From Emiliania huxleyi CCMP1516 (Eukaryota > Haptophyta > Isochrysidales > Noelaerhabdaceae): a DNA stretch of 63,412 nucleotides. The notes under the pieces were generated by a model. The model worked only from the letters and a program-made list of their open reading frames with translations, was not told the origin of the DNA and ran no database searches. Position 1 is the first letter of the stretch; each line of letters opens with the position of its first letter. The DNA lies in the NCBI RefSeq assembly GCF_000372725.1, contig NW_005201421.1:94289-157700 (forward strand), given 5' to 3'. Below are positions 49,115 through 59,100 of the stretch, one piece after another. Position numbers and translations under genes: made by a program.

Positions 49115-50512
49115 ATGCCAGCCGTCCGCCGCTATGAGTTTGGAGTCTCGCTGTACGGCGAGCCGGTCGGCCGGGCGGCGATCAACGTGGAGTGCAGTAG
49201 AGCCGACGGCTTCCAGGAGGTCGAGAATGCGCTCTCGCGCCTCCACAATGCATGCCACGATGCAGTGTCGAGCATGCAGCTGAGAAGCTTCCTCAGGCTC
49301 GTCTGCATCTCAACGACGCCCGGGCCGCTCAAGGAGTGGCTCGGAGAGGAAGCGTACGAGCAGGCACTGCTGGTCGCGATGCTGGCCGGCATGCTTGCTC
49401 CCTTGGCAGCAGGGCAAGGCCTCACGGCGATGGCGCAGGTGAGGGTCCGAGCTCTCGCCCTGGAGAAGCTCCGCGCGGGCGACGGCAGCTGGGTTCTGCC
49501 GGTCACGACTGCAGCTCTCGCGGCCACCTGCCTGGCAGCCGATCACGAGGTTCTGGTCGAGATTGTGAGCGCCAGGCCACCGGTCGAAGAGAGCGAGGCT
49601 GCGGTGCAGAGCACGCTACTAATGGTGCTGGGGGAGGTGCGCAAGAGATCCGATGACACCTGCAGTCGCCTCGCAATGGTGCACCCAGTGCTGCTCGCGC
49701 TCCTTCAGAGCAACACGGCCAGCTGCTCCGAACTCGTCGAGTCTGTGGCGGAGGCTGGCGAGCTGCAGCTTCGCGCAAAGTGCGAGGTGGATGCCGACTC
49801 GCACCTGCGCCGCAGCTGCGACCAGTTCCGGCGGCTTCGCGACGGGATAGAGAGCATCAACAAGGTGGCCGTCACGGAGGGCGACCCACTCCAGGAGTTG
49901 GACCTTGACAAGGCGACCAACAAGCCCCCAGCGTCGGATCCAGACAAGCCGCCAACAGTGGCTCGCGCCACCTGCGATTCGCCTCCTGTCGCGGTGGTGC
50001 CGGCGGTGGCGCGGCTGCTCAAGACGCCGACCAAGAGGTCGAGCCCAGCCTCGAGCGGCGACCAGCGGCCCAAGCTACACGCGTGCACCGCCTGTCAAAA
50101 GGCGAGGACCGCATGCACCGACGAGCGACCGTGCCCTCGCTGCACTCGGCTCGGCCTGCTGTGCGAGGGGACCGCCAAGCCGATGCGCCGCGCCTGTGCG
50201 CATTGCAAGCGGGCCAAGGTGCGGTGCAACCTCAACGATGCCAGTCCCTGTGAGCGCTGCGTGCGCCTCGGACTCGACTGCTCTGCGCGCCCCCCTCCAA
50301 AGAGGCCACGCGATGAGGGCCCAAAGCCCGACCCCCTTCCCGCGGACTCGGGTCTGGGCCTGGCCGCCTCCGGCGTCTTCTCCGTGGGCGTGGACGAGGC
50401 GGAGCTGAGCCCGATCTCGCTGGCGACGCTGCCGGGCGGCGAGGACTTTGCTGACCTCCTGTTTAAGGTTGACGATTTCGACTTTGACGGCGCCGACGTG
50501 CACATGCTGTGA
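49115..50512 (+). CDS. Transcription factor with two Zn2Cys6 clusters
   Basis: A single open frame of 465 residues (MPAVRRYEFGVSLYGEPVGR). The N-terminal 230 residues are helical without a recognised domain (EEAYEQALLVAMLAGMLAPL, STLLMVLGEVRKRSDDTCSR). Two Zn2Cys6 binuclear clusters follow in tandem: CTACQKARTACTDERPCPRC...C starting near residue 324, and CAHCKRAKVRCNLNDASPCE...C near 361. The first has spacing C-x2-C-x6-C-x5-C-x2-C-x6-C and the second is one residue longer in the middle. A basic stretch (PPPKRPRDEG) and an acidic C-terminus (DLLFKVDDFDFDGADVHML) suggest nuclear import and activation. Such clusters bind DNA in fungal regulators. Having two adjacent C-terminal clusters is unusual. 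Confidence 0.8.
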   Translation: MPAVRRYEFGVSLYGEPVGRAAINVECSRADGFQEVENALSRLHNACHDAVSSMQLRSFLRLVCISTTPGPLKEWLGEEAYEQALLVAMLAGMLAPLAAGQGLTAMAQVRVRALALEKLRAGDGSWVLPVTTAALAATCLAADHEVLVEIVSARPPVEESEAAVQSTLLMVLGEVRKRSDDTCSRLAMVHPVLLALLQSNTASCSELVESVAEAGELQLRAKCEVDADSHLRRSCDQFRRLRDGIESINKVAVTEGDPLQELDLDKATNKPPASDPDKPPTVARATCDSPPVAVVPAVARLLKTPTKRSSPASSGDQRPKLHACTACQKARTACTDERPCPRCTRLGLLCEGTAKPMRRACAHCKRAKVRCNLNDASPCERCVRLGLDCSARPPPKRPRDEGPKPDPLPADSGLGLAASGVFSVGVDEAELSPISLATLPGGEDFADLLFKVDDFDFDGADVHML

Positions 50513-50939
50513 TTCGCATTCGTAGGGCATGGTTGAGCTTCTCTGCACTCTGGCATGGTGACTTCTCTGAAGACTGGTGATTTCATGAGCATTAGCATGA
50601 CCACACTATCTTCAAAAACTGTTCGGTTTTCAAAGGCAAAACACACATCGCTGACACAAGTCTCACACAACCCCTACTTACACGAGCCGAGACAACACCA
50701 ACACCCCCCCTCATCACGCCAACCTTTACTTGAGCACATCTCCCTGCGAGCTAGAATCTCCGCATTTTCTCCCCTAGTTATCCTCCCGCGCCGCGCGCCA
50801 TCTATGGACGTCTAGACTAGAGTGCAGCCCGACTGACGGATTTATCCCAGAGGTGTGGTCGACGGACGACCACAGCACCACCACACTCTACGATCTCTTA
50901 AATTTCAGTAAACAAAGGAGGCTGCCCACGTCTCGCCCA
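50513..50939. other. Gap between convergent genes
   Basis: No gene is supported. It is a less GC-rich stretch with A/C-rich segments, presumably the 3' regions of the Zn2Cys6 and TPR genes. Confidence 0.4.
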
Positions 50940-52419
50940 TCACCCCGACACCACCCCCAGCATGCGCCGCACGAGGTGCGCCGCGCGCTCGCAGATTTCC
51001 ACCCATACCGACGTGGCGCCCGCCATCGACACGGCGTCCTCTTGCATGAGTCGCGCGGCGCCGAGCCGCAAGTCCGCAGCAGCGGCGCGGTCGGCGGTGT
51101 CGCGAAGCGCAGCGGGCGAGCTCAGCCAGTCCGGGAGCGGCGGCAGCGATGCACACGCGTGGCACTTGCAAAACACGTCCTGGCTCCCGCACGGCGCTGC
51201 CAGCTTGCGGGCCGTGTATGCGCTGGCGGCGCAGCTGGCCCAAGCCTATGTTCGCCGAGATTAGCCGAGGTGAGCGAGATTATGAGCGAGATTGAGGCGC
51301 ACCCACCGCTCCGCCGACTTTGACCTGCGATTCCGGGTCGCAGCACTGCGCCGCAGTGACAAAGGCGTCGGCCGCCGCGCTGAACTCGCCGAGTGCCGCC
51401 CGCGCGTTGCCGAGGTCGCCCCATCCCAGAGGGATGGCGGGCGCCAGCTCGGTGGCCCGCTCGAACAGCTCTGCAGCGGCCGCGTACCCGCTCCGCCGGC
51501 TCTGGCTCTGGCCTCGCTCGCAGAGGTCGAGGTACCGGATCGAGCCTGCCCGCGAGAGCACCTCCGTGTCGAGCTGTGCGAGGTGCGGCTTGCTCTGCTC
51601 TGTCAGGACGCGATCAAACGAGCCGTCCGAGACGATCTGCAACGCCTTGCAGTAGCTCTTCTCGGCAGTGGCATGGTCGCCGACGCCGGCGTGAGCCTCG
51701 CTGTGCAGGCGCCAAGCGACAATCGAGTCCGGATCGGCCTCCACCACATCCTCCGAGGTTTGACGCAGGCACTCGGGCGTCGCCATCCACGCGGGCAGGG
51801 GCGGTAGCCGGAGCTTGCACGCCGTACACGTCCCGAGCGAGCACTCTCCGCACCCCTTCATCGCCTGCTTGCGAGCCTGGAAGGCCCCGCACACGCTCGC
51901 CGCCCACGGCGGCGACGCCACCGGGCAGCGCTCCGCGCACGCGACAAAGCTCGCAAAGGCGCCCAAGCAGTCGCCTGAAGCCAGGCGCACCTCCGCCAAA
52001 TCGCCCCAGGCAAGCGGGTTGGCCTGCTGGAGCTCGATTGCGCGCCGCAGCAGCACGTCCGCCTTGGCGTGGTGCCCGCGAGCGCTCTCGGCGCGGGCCT
52101 CCTTGCACAGCTTGGTGTAGCTGGCGGTCCGTGGCGACGGCGGCGCTGCCGCGTGCCCGAGAGAGCTCTGGATGCCTGCCTCCGTGCACAGCCTGCTGTG
52201 GCTGGCGGCCCGAGCCGGCGACGGCGACGGCGATCCACTGGCGGTGAGCCAGGCCTTTGGACCATTGCTCTCAATCAACTCGGCGTCCTCCGGGATTGAT
52301 GCGACACGAGGCGGCGACCGAGGCGGCGAACGAGTCGGCTTGCCATCTCCACTCACGGCCTCAGCTACAAGCGCGAAGTCCGGCGGGTCGATGGCGGCTC
52401 GGCGGTAGAGCGGCTGCAT
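50940..52419 (-). CDS. TPR-like repeat protein, two exons
   Basis: Exon 1 is 52419-51325 (365 codons, MQPLYRRAAIDPPDFALVAE) and exon 2 is 51245-50940. The 79-nt GT-AG intron contains several AATCTCG repeats, and the joined frame gives 466 residues. Helical tetratricopeptide-like units recur (HHAKADVLLRRAIELQQANP, LAWGDLAEVRLASGDCLGAF; DHATAEKSYCKALQIVS; YAAAAELFERATELAPAIPL, GWGDLGNARAALGEFSAAAD). A Cys-rich segment (CGECSLGTCTACKLRLPPLP) and a matching CKCHACASLPPLP in exon 2 each precede a PLPxW. TPRs scaffold protein interactions. Partner unknown. Confidence 0.7.
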
Positions 52420-53150
52420 CCGCCGTGACTCGTGACGAGGACTGATGGGGCGGTGAAGGTGCTTGTCGTGGTGCAGGCAGGACGATCCGCTTCAAAGGCA
52501 ATGACTTCAGCTGGGTTCATGATGTCGTGAACAGGCTCCCCTGGGCTGGGCGCCGATGATGACGCGGCGGCGCACACACTGGAGGGTCAAGGAGTTGCCC
52601 AGGAACGATTTCCAAACGGCGACACCGTTTGATTGGGGGAGCACGAGGGATCTTCTCCTTCTTCGCGCGACTTTGTGGGTGAGAGCGAATGGGGCGCGGT
52701 TCACGCCAAACAAACATTCGCTCTCACCTGGCAACCCTGTCTGCACGTCTCGCGCGCGCGTGAACAGGGCTCCAGGCCCCAAATGACGTGTGAGTGTTAG
52801 AGTTGTTTGGTATTGCTAAAAATCTCTCTCTTCACGCCTCGCACAACAGAGTTTTGTTGTCGACTTTGTCGCTTGGGGGCCTCCTCTACCTCTTCCTAGT
52901 ACATGTATTGGAACCAGCAGCGTGTTTGAGTGAGTGCGATTCGGTGTGCCCAGTAAGCCGTGGCGCGTGGGGGACGATGTCAAGCGCGGCGCGCGTTTTC
53001 TTTTCTAGTGCGCGCCAGTCCCGTGCCCAGGGTCGTGCGAGGGAGCGCCTGGTGCACTTGGAGCACTTGGAGTGCAGTCATCAGCCGCACATCCAAAAAG
53101 AAAGAAACAAAACAGAAACCCAAAGAAGACGGTAAATTCTTTTCTTCGCG
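52420..53150. other. Upstream region of the F-box/RCC1 gene
   Basis: No gene is supported. The right part is the first promoter-like module. The left part is unremarkable apart from a CGCGCGCG patch near 52750. Confidence 0.4.
52909..53094 (+). promoter_or_regulatory. Promoter-like module, copy 1
   Basis: About 186 bp, nearly identical to 54689-54875, ending in GGAGCACTTGGAGTGCAGTC-type sequence and CACATCCA. A purine tract (AAAAAGAAAGAAA) and the start codon at 53151 follow. The same 20-bp block lies just upstream of the gene at 31681. Position and orientation suggest promoter or 5' leader function. Confidence 0.55.
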
Positions 53151-54407
53151 ATGTCCACACCGCCGCGCCGCCGCTCGCGCCGCCTCGCCGCCGCCACCAC
53201 CGCCGCCCCCTCGTCAGACGCGCCGCCGCCCGTCCGCTTGCTCGATCTCCCCAGGGAGCTCCTCGAGCGCGCCCTCTCTCGCTGCGACAGCCCCATCGAC
53301 ATCGCTCGCGTCGCGGCCGTCTCGCTGCTCTTTCACTCGCTCGCGGAGCAGGGCATCCGCTTGTGGGCGCAGGAGCGCGGCTTCGAGCTTCCGGCGCAGC
53401 CAGAGGGCGAGAGCTGCGCCGTGCGGTGGCTGTGCTATTCTGCGCTGCTGCGCGAGTCCAACCCGCCGGCGAGGGCTGCGGCAGGCCTTCATCACAGCGT
53501 CTTCATCGACGGCGAGGGGCGGCTCTCGTCGTGCGGCTCGGCGGATGGCGTGCCAGCCCTCCTCGGTCACGGCGAGGGCGTGACGCGGCTCAACACGCCG
53601 ACCCGCCTCCCCCTTCTGGGTGGCGAGCGCGCCGTGAGCGTGTCGGCTGGAATGTGCCACAGCCTCGCCCTGACCGCTGACGCCGTCTGGAGCTGGGGCG
53701 GTGGACTCTTTGGCAAGCTGGGCCACGGCGACCAGCAGGCCCAGTGGCAGCCGAAGAAGGTCGAGGCCTTTGCTGGCCAGCGTGTCGTCGCTGCGTCGGC
53801 TGGAGGATACCACAGCCTCGCCCTCACCGCCGACGGCTCCGTCTGGAGCTGGGGCGGTGGACTCTTTGGCAAGCTGGGCCACGGCGGCTATCTGGACCAC
53901 TGGCTGCCCAAGAAGGTCGAGGCCTTTGCTGGCCAGCGCGTCGTCGCTGTCTCGGCAGGAGGCGACCACAGCCTCGCACTCTCAGCCGGCGGCGCCGTCT
54001 GGAGCTGGGGCTATGGATTTTACGGCCAGCTGGGCCACGGCGGCTATCTGGACCACTGGCTGCCCAAGAAGGTCGAGGCCTTTGCTGGGCAGTGCATCGT
54101 CGCTGTCTCGGCTGGAGACGACCACAGCCTCGCCCTCACCGCCGACGGCGCCGTCTGGAGCTGGGGCCTTGGAGGCGATGGCCGGCTGGGCCACGGTGAC
54201 GAGCAGCGCCAGCTCCTGCCGAAGAAGGTCGAGGCCTTGGCTGACCAGCACGTCGTCGCTGTGTCGGCTGGACGCAGCCACAGCCTCTCCATCACCGCCA
54301 GCGGCGCCGTCTTTACTTGGGGCAAGGGCGAAGCGGGGGGGGCAGGCAACGGAGAGGACCTGCCGAACCAACTGCTGCCCACGAAGATCGAGGCGCGGGA
54401 GCCGTAG
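53151..54407 (+). CDS. F-box protein with RCC1-type repeats
   Basis: A single frame of 418 residues (MSTPPRRRSRRLAAATTAAP). Residues about 20-75 resemble an F-box (VRLLDLPRELLERALSRCDS, IDIARVAAVSLLFHSLAEQG), the motif that links substrates to SCF ubiquitin ligases. From about residue 115 there are six RCC1-type beta-propeller repeats (VVAVSAGGDHSLALSAGGAV, WSWGYGFYGQLGHG; LPKKVEAFAGQ), the middle ones almost identical to one another, implying recent internal duplication. The propeller probably binds a target protein or chromatin. No introns, unlike most neighbours. Stop at 54405. Confidence 0.8.
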   Translation: MSTPPRRRSRRLAAATTAAPSSDAPPPVRLLDLPRELLERALSRCDSPIDIARVAAVSLLFHSLAEQGIRLWAQERGFELPAQPEGESCAVRWLCYSALLRESNPPARAAAGLHHSVFIDGEGRLSSCGSADGVPALLGHGEGVTRLNTPTRLPLLGGERAVSVSAGMCHSLALTADAVWSWGGGLFGKLGHGDQQAQWQPKKVEAFAGQRVVAASAGGYHSLALTADGSVWSWGGGLFGKLGHGGYLDHWLPKKVEAFAGQRVVAVSAGGDHSLALSAGGAVWSWGYGFYGQLGHGGYLDHWLPKKVEAFAGQCIVAVSAGDDHSLALTADGAVWSWGLGGDGRLGHGDEQRQLLPKKVEALADQHVVAVSAGRSHSLSITASGAVFTWGKGEAGGAGNGEDLPNQLLPTKIEAREP

Positions 54408-54424
54408 CCGTAGTATACACTTCT

Positions 54425-54594
54425 TGGGCCGTTGGGGTTCTCGTACACCTTTGACAGGAAGGCGCGCTTCCTCGCGTACGAGACCGACCGCATCTCGGCC
54501 TTCTTCGTCTTCCCGGCGCTGTTCTTGGGGTACACCCGCAATCTTCCTCGCCAAGGGCGACAACAAGCGCAACTTCTGGTGCTTCTCGGACTGA
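54425..54594 (+). pseudogene. Possible gene remnant
   Basis: GFSYTFDRKARFLAYETDRI and SAFFVFPALFLGYT in one frame, then IFLAKGDNKRNFWCFSD and a stop in another, read as the end of a protein broken by a shift near 54535. There is no recognisable family and no upstream part. Confidence 0.25.
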
Positions 54595-54688
54595 TCTCTG
54601 AGCAAGGTGCGCAGAGGATGTGGTGAGTGGAGCTGATGGTGAGGTGCGCGTGTGGGCGTACGGTTTTTAGCCCCCGTACGGGTAGGAT

Positions 54689-54875
54689 GGAACCGGCCGA
54701 GCAGCGTGTGTTTGAGTGAGTGCGATTCGGTGTGCCCAGTAAGCCGTGGGGGACGATGTCAAGCGCGGCGCGCGTTTTCTTTTCTAGTGCGCGCCAGTCC
54801 CGTGCCCAGGGTCGTGCGAGGGAGCGCCTGGGTGCACTTGGAGCACTTGGAGTGCAGTCATCAGCCGCACATCCA
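54689..54875 (+). promoter_or_regulatory. Promoter-like module, copy 2
   Basis: It matches 52909-53094 almost base for base apart from a 6-7 bp indel (AGCCGTGGCGCGTGGGGGAC versus AGCCGTGGGGGAC). A purine tract (AGGAAAGAAAGAAAGAAA) and the gene at 54987 follow. Confidence 0.55.
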
Positions 54876-54986
54876 GGAAAGAAAGAAAGAAAATGCCTTC
54901 CTCTCCTTCTTTTTGCAGTTCGCACCTGTGTCGATGTCTGCTTTATTTATTTGGTTCTTTTTTTTAAATTCTTTTTGCTTGATGAT

Positions 54987-55885
54987 ATGAAGATGGAGTC
55001 CTGGGCGATGCGCGTCACCGTTCAGCGTCGCCTTGGGCTCCCCCTTGATGTCGCCTGCCAGGCGGTGGAGGCAGGCAAGAGGGCACCCAGCGGCCAGCTA
55101 CACGACGTCCTTGGCGACGCCGCGATGGTTATCCCTCGGTCAAAGCATGCTACAAGACACAAATTCCTACTCAAACGTTTGATCAAATGCCTCCGCTCGG
55201 CGTGGGGCATGATCATCGAGATGGAGCCGACTGCACACCTCAGTTACAGTAATCCAAAACAACCTGACGTGGCGGCGGCAAACATCGGCAGGGGGCACAG
55301 GCGCCTTGTTGCCGATTTGAAGCTCACGAGCTCGCTTGCGAGCCAGGGCAAGGACGCGGCCGGCGATGGAGAGCTCGGCTGGAAGGGGGCCTATGTACGT
55401 TTTGGCAACACGGAGACCGGGCTGCTCAAGTTGGTCAAAGGCCGCGGCAAGTGGTCTCCGTCGGGAGCGACGGCAGCGGCGGTGGCGGGGGAGGAGGAGG
55501 AGGCCGAGGAGGAGGGGGGGAGGAGGGGGAGGAGGAGGATGCCCCCAAGGGAAAGCTCAAGGAGCTGGATGGCGATTACCGCTTTGCGCGGGAGCAGGAT
55601 TGCGATCTACATTTGTTTGATTTTGAGGCTTTCGGAGGCTTTGGAAAGGAGGTTCGCAGCACCCTGAGGGAGGCGGCGAACCAGCTGAGCAACAAACTTT
55701 CGCACGCTCAGCACCTGGACGAGGTCACATGGACCACCAAGAACTGGCACGGGCTGCAGATGCAGCGCTTGTCTGTCGTCCTCCACACCGCCGTGGCGTG
55801 GCAGACGGTGAACGAGCTAGCGTGCGGGGAGAGCGGCATTGTGCATGGTGCGGAGTGCATTGCCGTTCTTAACGGAGTCGCTTAG
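54987..55885 (+). CDS. Possible retroelement C-terminal-type protein, one frame break
   Basis: Frame one starts MKMESWAMRVTVQRRLGLPL, then LHDVLGDAAMVIPRSKHATR, HKFLLKRLIKCLRSAWGMII, EPTAHLSYSNPKQPDVAAAN and RRLVADLKLTSSLAS. After an acidic Glu/Gly tract the coding frame changes by one base within a G7 run (about 55516-55522) and continues KGKLKELDGDYRFAREQDCD, FEAFGGFGKEVRSTLREAAN, to a TAG at 55883. The order RRLGLPL ... D-x-x-GD ... H-x-x-RH ... E ... PDV ... D-x-K resembles the His/Cys and nuclease-like C-terminal region found after reverse transcriptases in algal retroelements, but no reverse transcriptase is present. A host gene derived from one is possible. The homopolymer break may be a sequencing error. 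Confidence 0.45.
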
Positions 55886-56102
55886 GCGGCTCCGGTGGTG
55901 AGCCTGTGTGTGTGCCAGTCCGCGCCAGTCCGCGCCCTTGTCGTGCCAGTGTGCTAAAGAAAGAAAGAAAACAGACAACCCAAGGGAGGGATGGCAGTGT
56001 GCTGTGAGAGAGGCTTGTCTTTTAAGAATTCTTTTTGCTTTCGCGGCAAGGGTAACCGCGCGACAGAGCGCCGCCCCCCCGGCGCCCGCCTCGCTGCCCG
56101 CC

Positions 56103-59100
56103 ATGTGGAGTGCGAATGCCGCCTTTGGCCGCGTTGTCGAGGGCTCGCAGCTCCAGGGCCGCACCTTCCTCGTCACCGAGCCCGACGGCAGGCGCCGCGA
56201 CGCCATCGAGCGCGCCGTGCAGGCTCTCGGCGGCGCGATCTGCTCGGCGGCGCCGTCCGCCGCGACACTCGAGATCTGCGCGAGCCGCGAGAATTGCGTG
56301 CTCGAGGGCGGCGAGCAGGTGACTCCCGACTGGCTCGTCTTCCAGATGCGCGTGTCGCAGCCGCTCGCGCCGGGGCTGTCTCCGCTCTTCCGCCCTCTTG
56401 GCGGGACGCCTGGCCGGGGCTGCGAGGGCGGCATCCCGGCACTCCGTGCCGTGGCCGTCTCGCTGGCCGGGTTTGCAGACGGGTCCCTGGCCAAGGCGCA
56501 CTGAAGTAGGGGCTGCGCTGGTAGAGGAGGTGCGGGGCGGAGGCGTGGAGAGCGGCCCCTTCTCAGACCATCGAGCTGCGCGCAGGCGCACGCCCTGCTC
56601 CTCGTCGAGAGGACCCAGCCCCTCTTCTGCGGCTTTGGATTCGACGGCCGCGCGACGCGCCTCGCCTGCCCCGCCTCCCGCCCGACGGCTGTCCAGCTGG
56701 TGGCGTGAGGGAGGGAGGGTGGGAGTAGGCATCTCGTCTGCTCGCACACCGACGCGGCCTCGGTGTCGCGTGCGAGGCCGGCGCTGCGCGAGGCGCTCGC
56801 GGCGAAGCGTGCGGCGGAGGGGGGTGGCGGGGAGGGGGGTGGCGGGGAGGGAGGGGGTGGTCTGGAGGTGGTCCACGTCGGCTGGCTCGAGGCGTGCGTG
56901 CGGCAGTGGGGCAAGGTTCCCGAGGGGCGGTACCGCCTCGGGGCGGAGCATGTGACTCACCCGCAGGAGGAGGAGGCGGGGAGGCGGGCGGAGAGGCGGG
57001 AGGGGAGGGGGGCGGAGGGGGAGGAGGAGAGGGCGGAGCGACGGAGCGGCGGAGCAGGGAGGGAGGCGGAGGAGGGGCGGGCCGCGGGAGGAGGAGCAGC
57101 TGGCCGCCGTCCAGCGGGCTCTGCCCCTCTCCCCGCCCGCTCCGCCGCCGCCGCGCAGCAGCAGCAGCAGCGCCGCCGCGACAGCAGCGCCGCCGGCGGT
57201 CACGGCGGTCGGGGCGCTCGCTCGGCGACGACGCGCTGCGAGCAAATCATTCCTCCTCCATCCTTCATCATTGTTGAACAGGTCGCTTGGCCCGCGACGA
57301 CGCGCTTCGAGCCGCGATCCAAGCAGCGCCTGCCACAGGCGAGGCCAAGCGCCCTCCCGCGCGGCGGCTGTGAACAGCGTCTCTTCACACCTGCACCTGT
57401 GAACAGGGGGGGGAGCCGCCCTCCCGCGCGGAGGCTCCGCCTTCGTTAAGCGGCTCCAGCCTTCCCACGTGGCGGGCGGGTGCTTGCTGCAGCTTCCGCA
57501 GGAGATGGACGGGCTATGAACAGCGTCTCTTCACGGCGGCGGCTGTGGGCAGGTACTGGCTGCAGCTGCCGCAGGAGATGAACGGCCAGTTGCCGGCCGA
57601 GGACTGGCCGGCGGTGCTGGTTGCGGGAGGGGGGGAGTGGACGTGCCAGTACCTCCGGCGGCCAGGCCACAACAACGGCGGCATCTCGGGAGGATGGCAA
57701 AGCGGCGCACGGCCGGCGAGACGGGCTCCGCGGGCGGCGTCTCTTCACGGCTGGCACTGTGGACAGGCGCGGCTTCGCGGTCGACCAGCGGCTCTGCGTC
57801 GGTGACGCGGTCGTCTTCCGCATCGGCGTCGGCGCCTCGGCCCGGCCGGCCGCTGGCGAGCCGCTGACCGTGCACGTCGCGCTCTTCCGCGCTAAGTGCG
57901 GAGGGGCCGAGGTGGCGGCGGAGAGGCAGGGGGCGGCCTCTTCACAGCCGCGGTGTGTGCGCAGGTACGGAGGCACCGAGGGGGCGGCGCAGGCGTTCGC
58001 GAGGCGGTGGGTGCGCGGCGAGCAGGCGCCGGGCGGCGGGTGGCAGGCCCTAGTAGCGAGGAATGAAAGAAGGAATGACTCGCTGCTGGTTCACAGGCGT
58101 CAGTCGGCGGGCGGCAGGGCGCGCTCGTCCTCACTGCGCTGCCCCTCCCCCGTCAGAAAGAGGGCTGCGGCGGAGTGAGAAGAGAGCTTGCCACCAGGCG
58201 CGCTCGTCCACCCGGCGCTGCACGTCTACTCTGACGCGGCCAAGCGTTTCCCGCCCTCGGCCCGGGCGGGGAGGCTCGCGTCGGAACGAGTCCACGCGCG
58301 GGAGCCGGGAGGTGGGGAGGCCGTGCGTGTGAGCAGCGTCTCTTCACACCTGTGGCTGTGGGGCAGGTGCCGAGCGGGGAGGCGTGGAGGCTGGAGGAGC
58401 ATGCGAGGTGGGCGCTCGAGCTGGCTGCTCCGGCGCCGTCGCTCCTCCTTCGACAGCACCGACGAGGTCGCCTCTTCACACCTGCTGGCTGAGGCGCAGG
58501 CGCCGTCGCGCCGCTCCTTCTTCGACAGCTCCGACGAGGAGGGGCAGGAGGAAGAGGGGGAGGAGCGGGAGCGGGAGCAGCAGCAGCAGGGGGAGGGGCG
58601 GGGGCTGGGGGAGGGAGGGGGGAAGGGCGGCGGTGGAAGGGCACCGCAGATCGGACGAGCCGCCGAGCAGGCGGCGGCGCAGGCGGCGGCGCAGGCCGGG
58701 AGCGCCCATCGCTCCGCCTCCGCCGCCGCCACGGCTGCTGCCGCTGCCGCTGCCTCGTCGTCGTCGTCCTCCTCCTCCTCCTCCTCCTCTCGCTCTGCCT
58801 CCCCCGCCCGCGCAGCCGCCTCTCGCGAGCGCATCCCTCCTCACGCGCCTCCCGACGCCGCATCGGTGCCGCGCGTGGGCGACGCGGCGCGGTTGACCGA
58901 GGCCGATGTCGGGTAGGGGCTGGTCCATGATCCGACTAGGTGCGGGCGTGGCTCGTCGCGGCGGCGGCGATCCCGTCGGAGCTGCGCCTCTCCAGGGCGG
59001 GGCGCGGAGTCGAGGGCTGGTACGACCCCGACGGTCGGTCGGATGAGGCGGAGATGAGGAAGTACCGCGGCTTCTGCCGGCAGGGAGACTGGAAGTGGGC

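Larger units (their letters stand above)
54408..54986. other. Gap between RCC1 gene and next gene
   Basis: It contains a possible gene remnant (54425-54594) and the second promoter-like module (54689-54875). Nothing else is supported. Confidence 0.4.
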
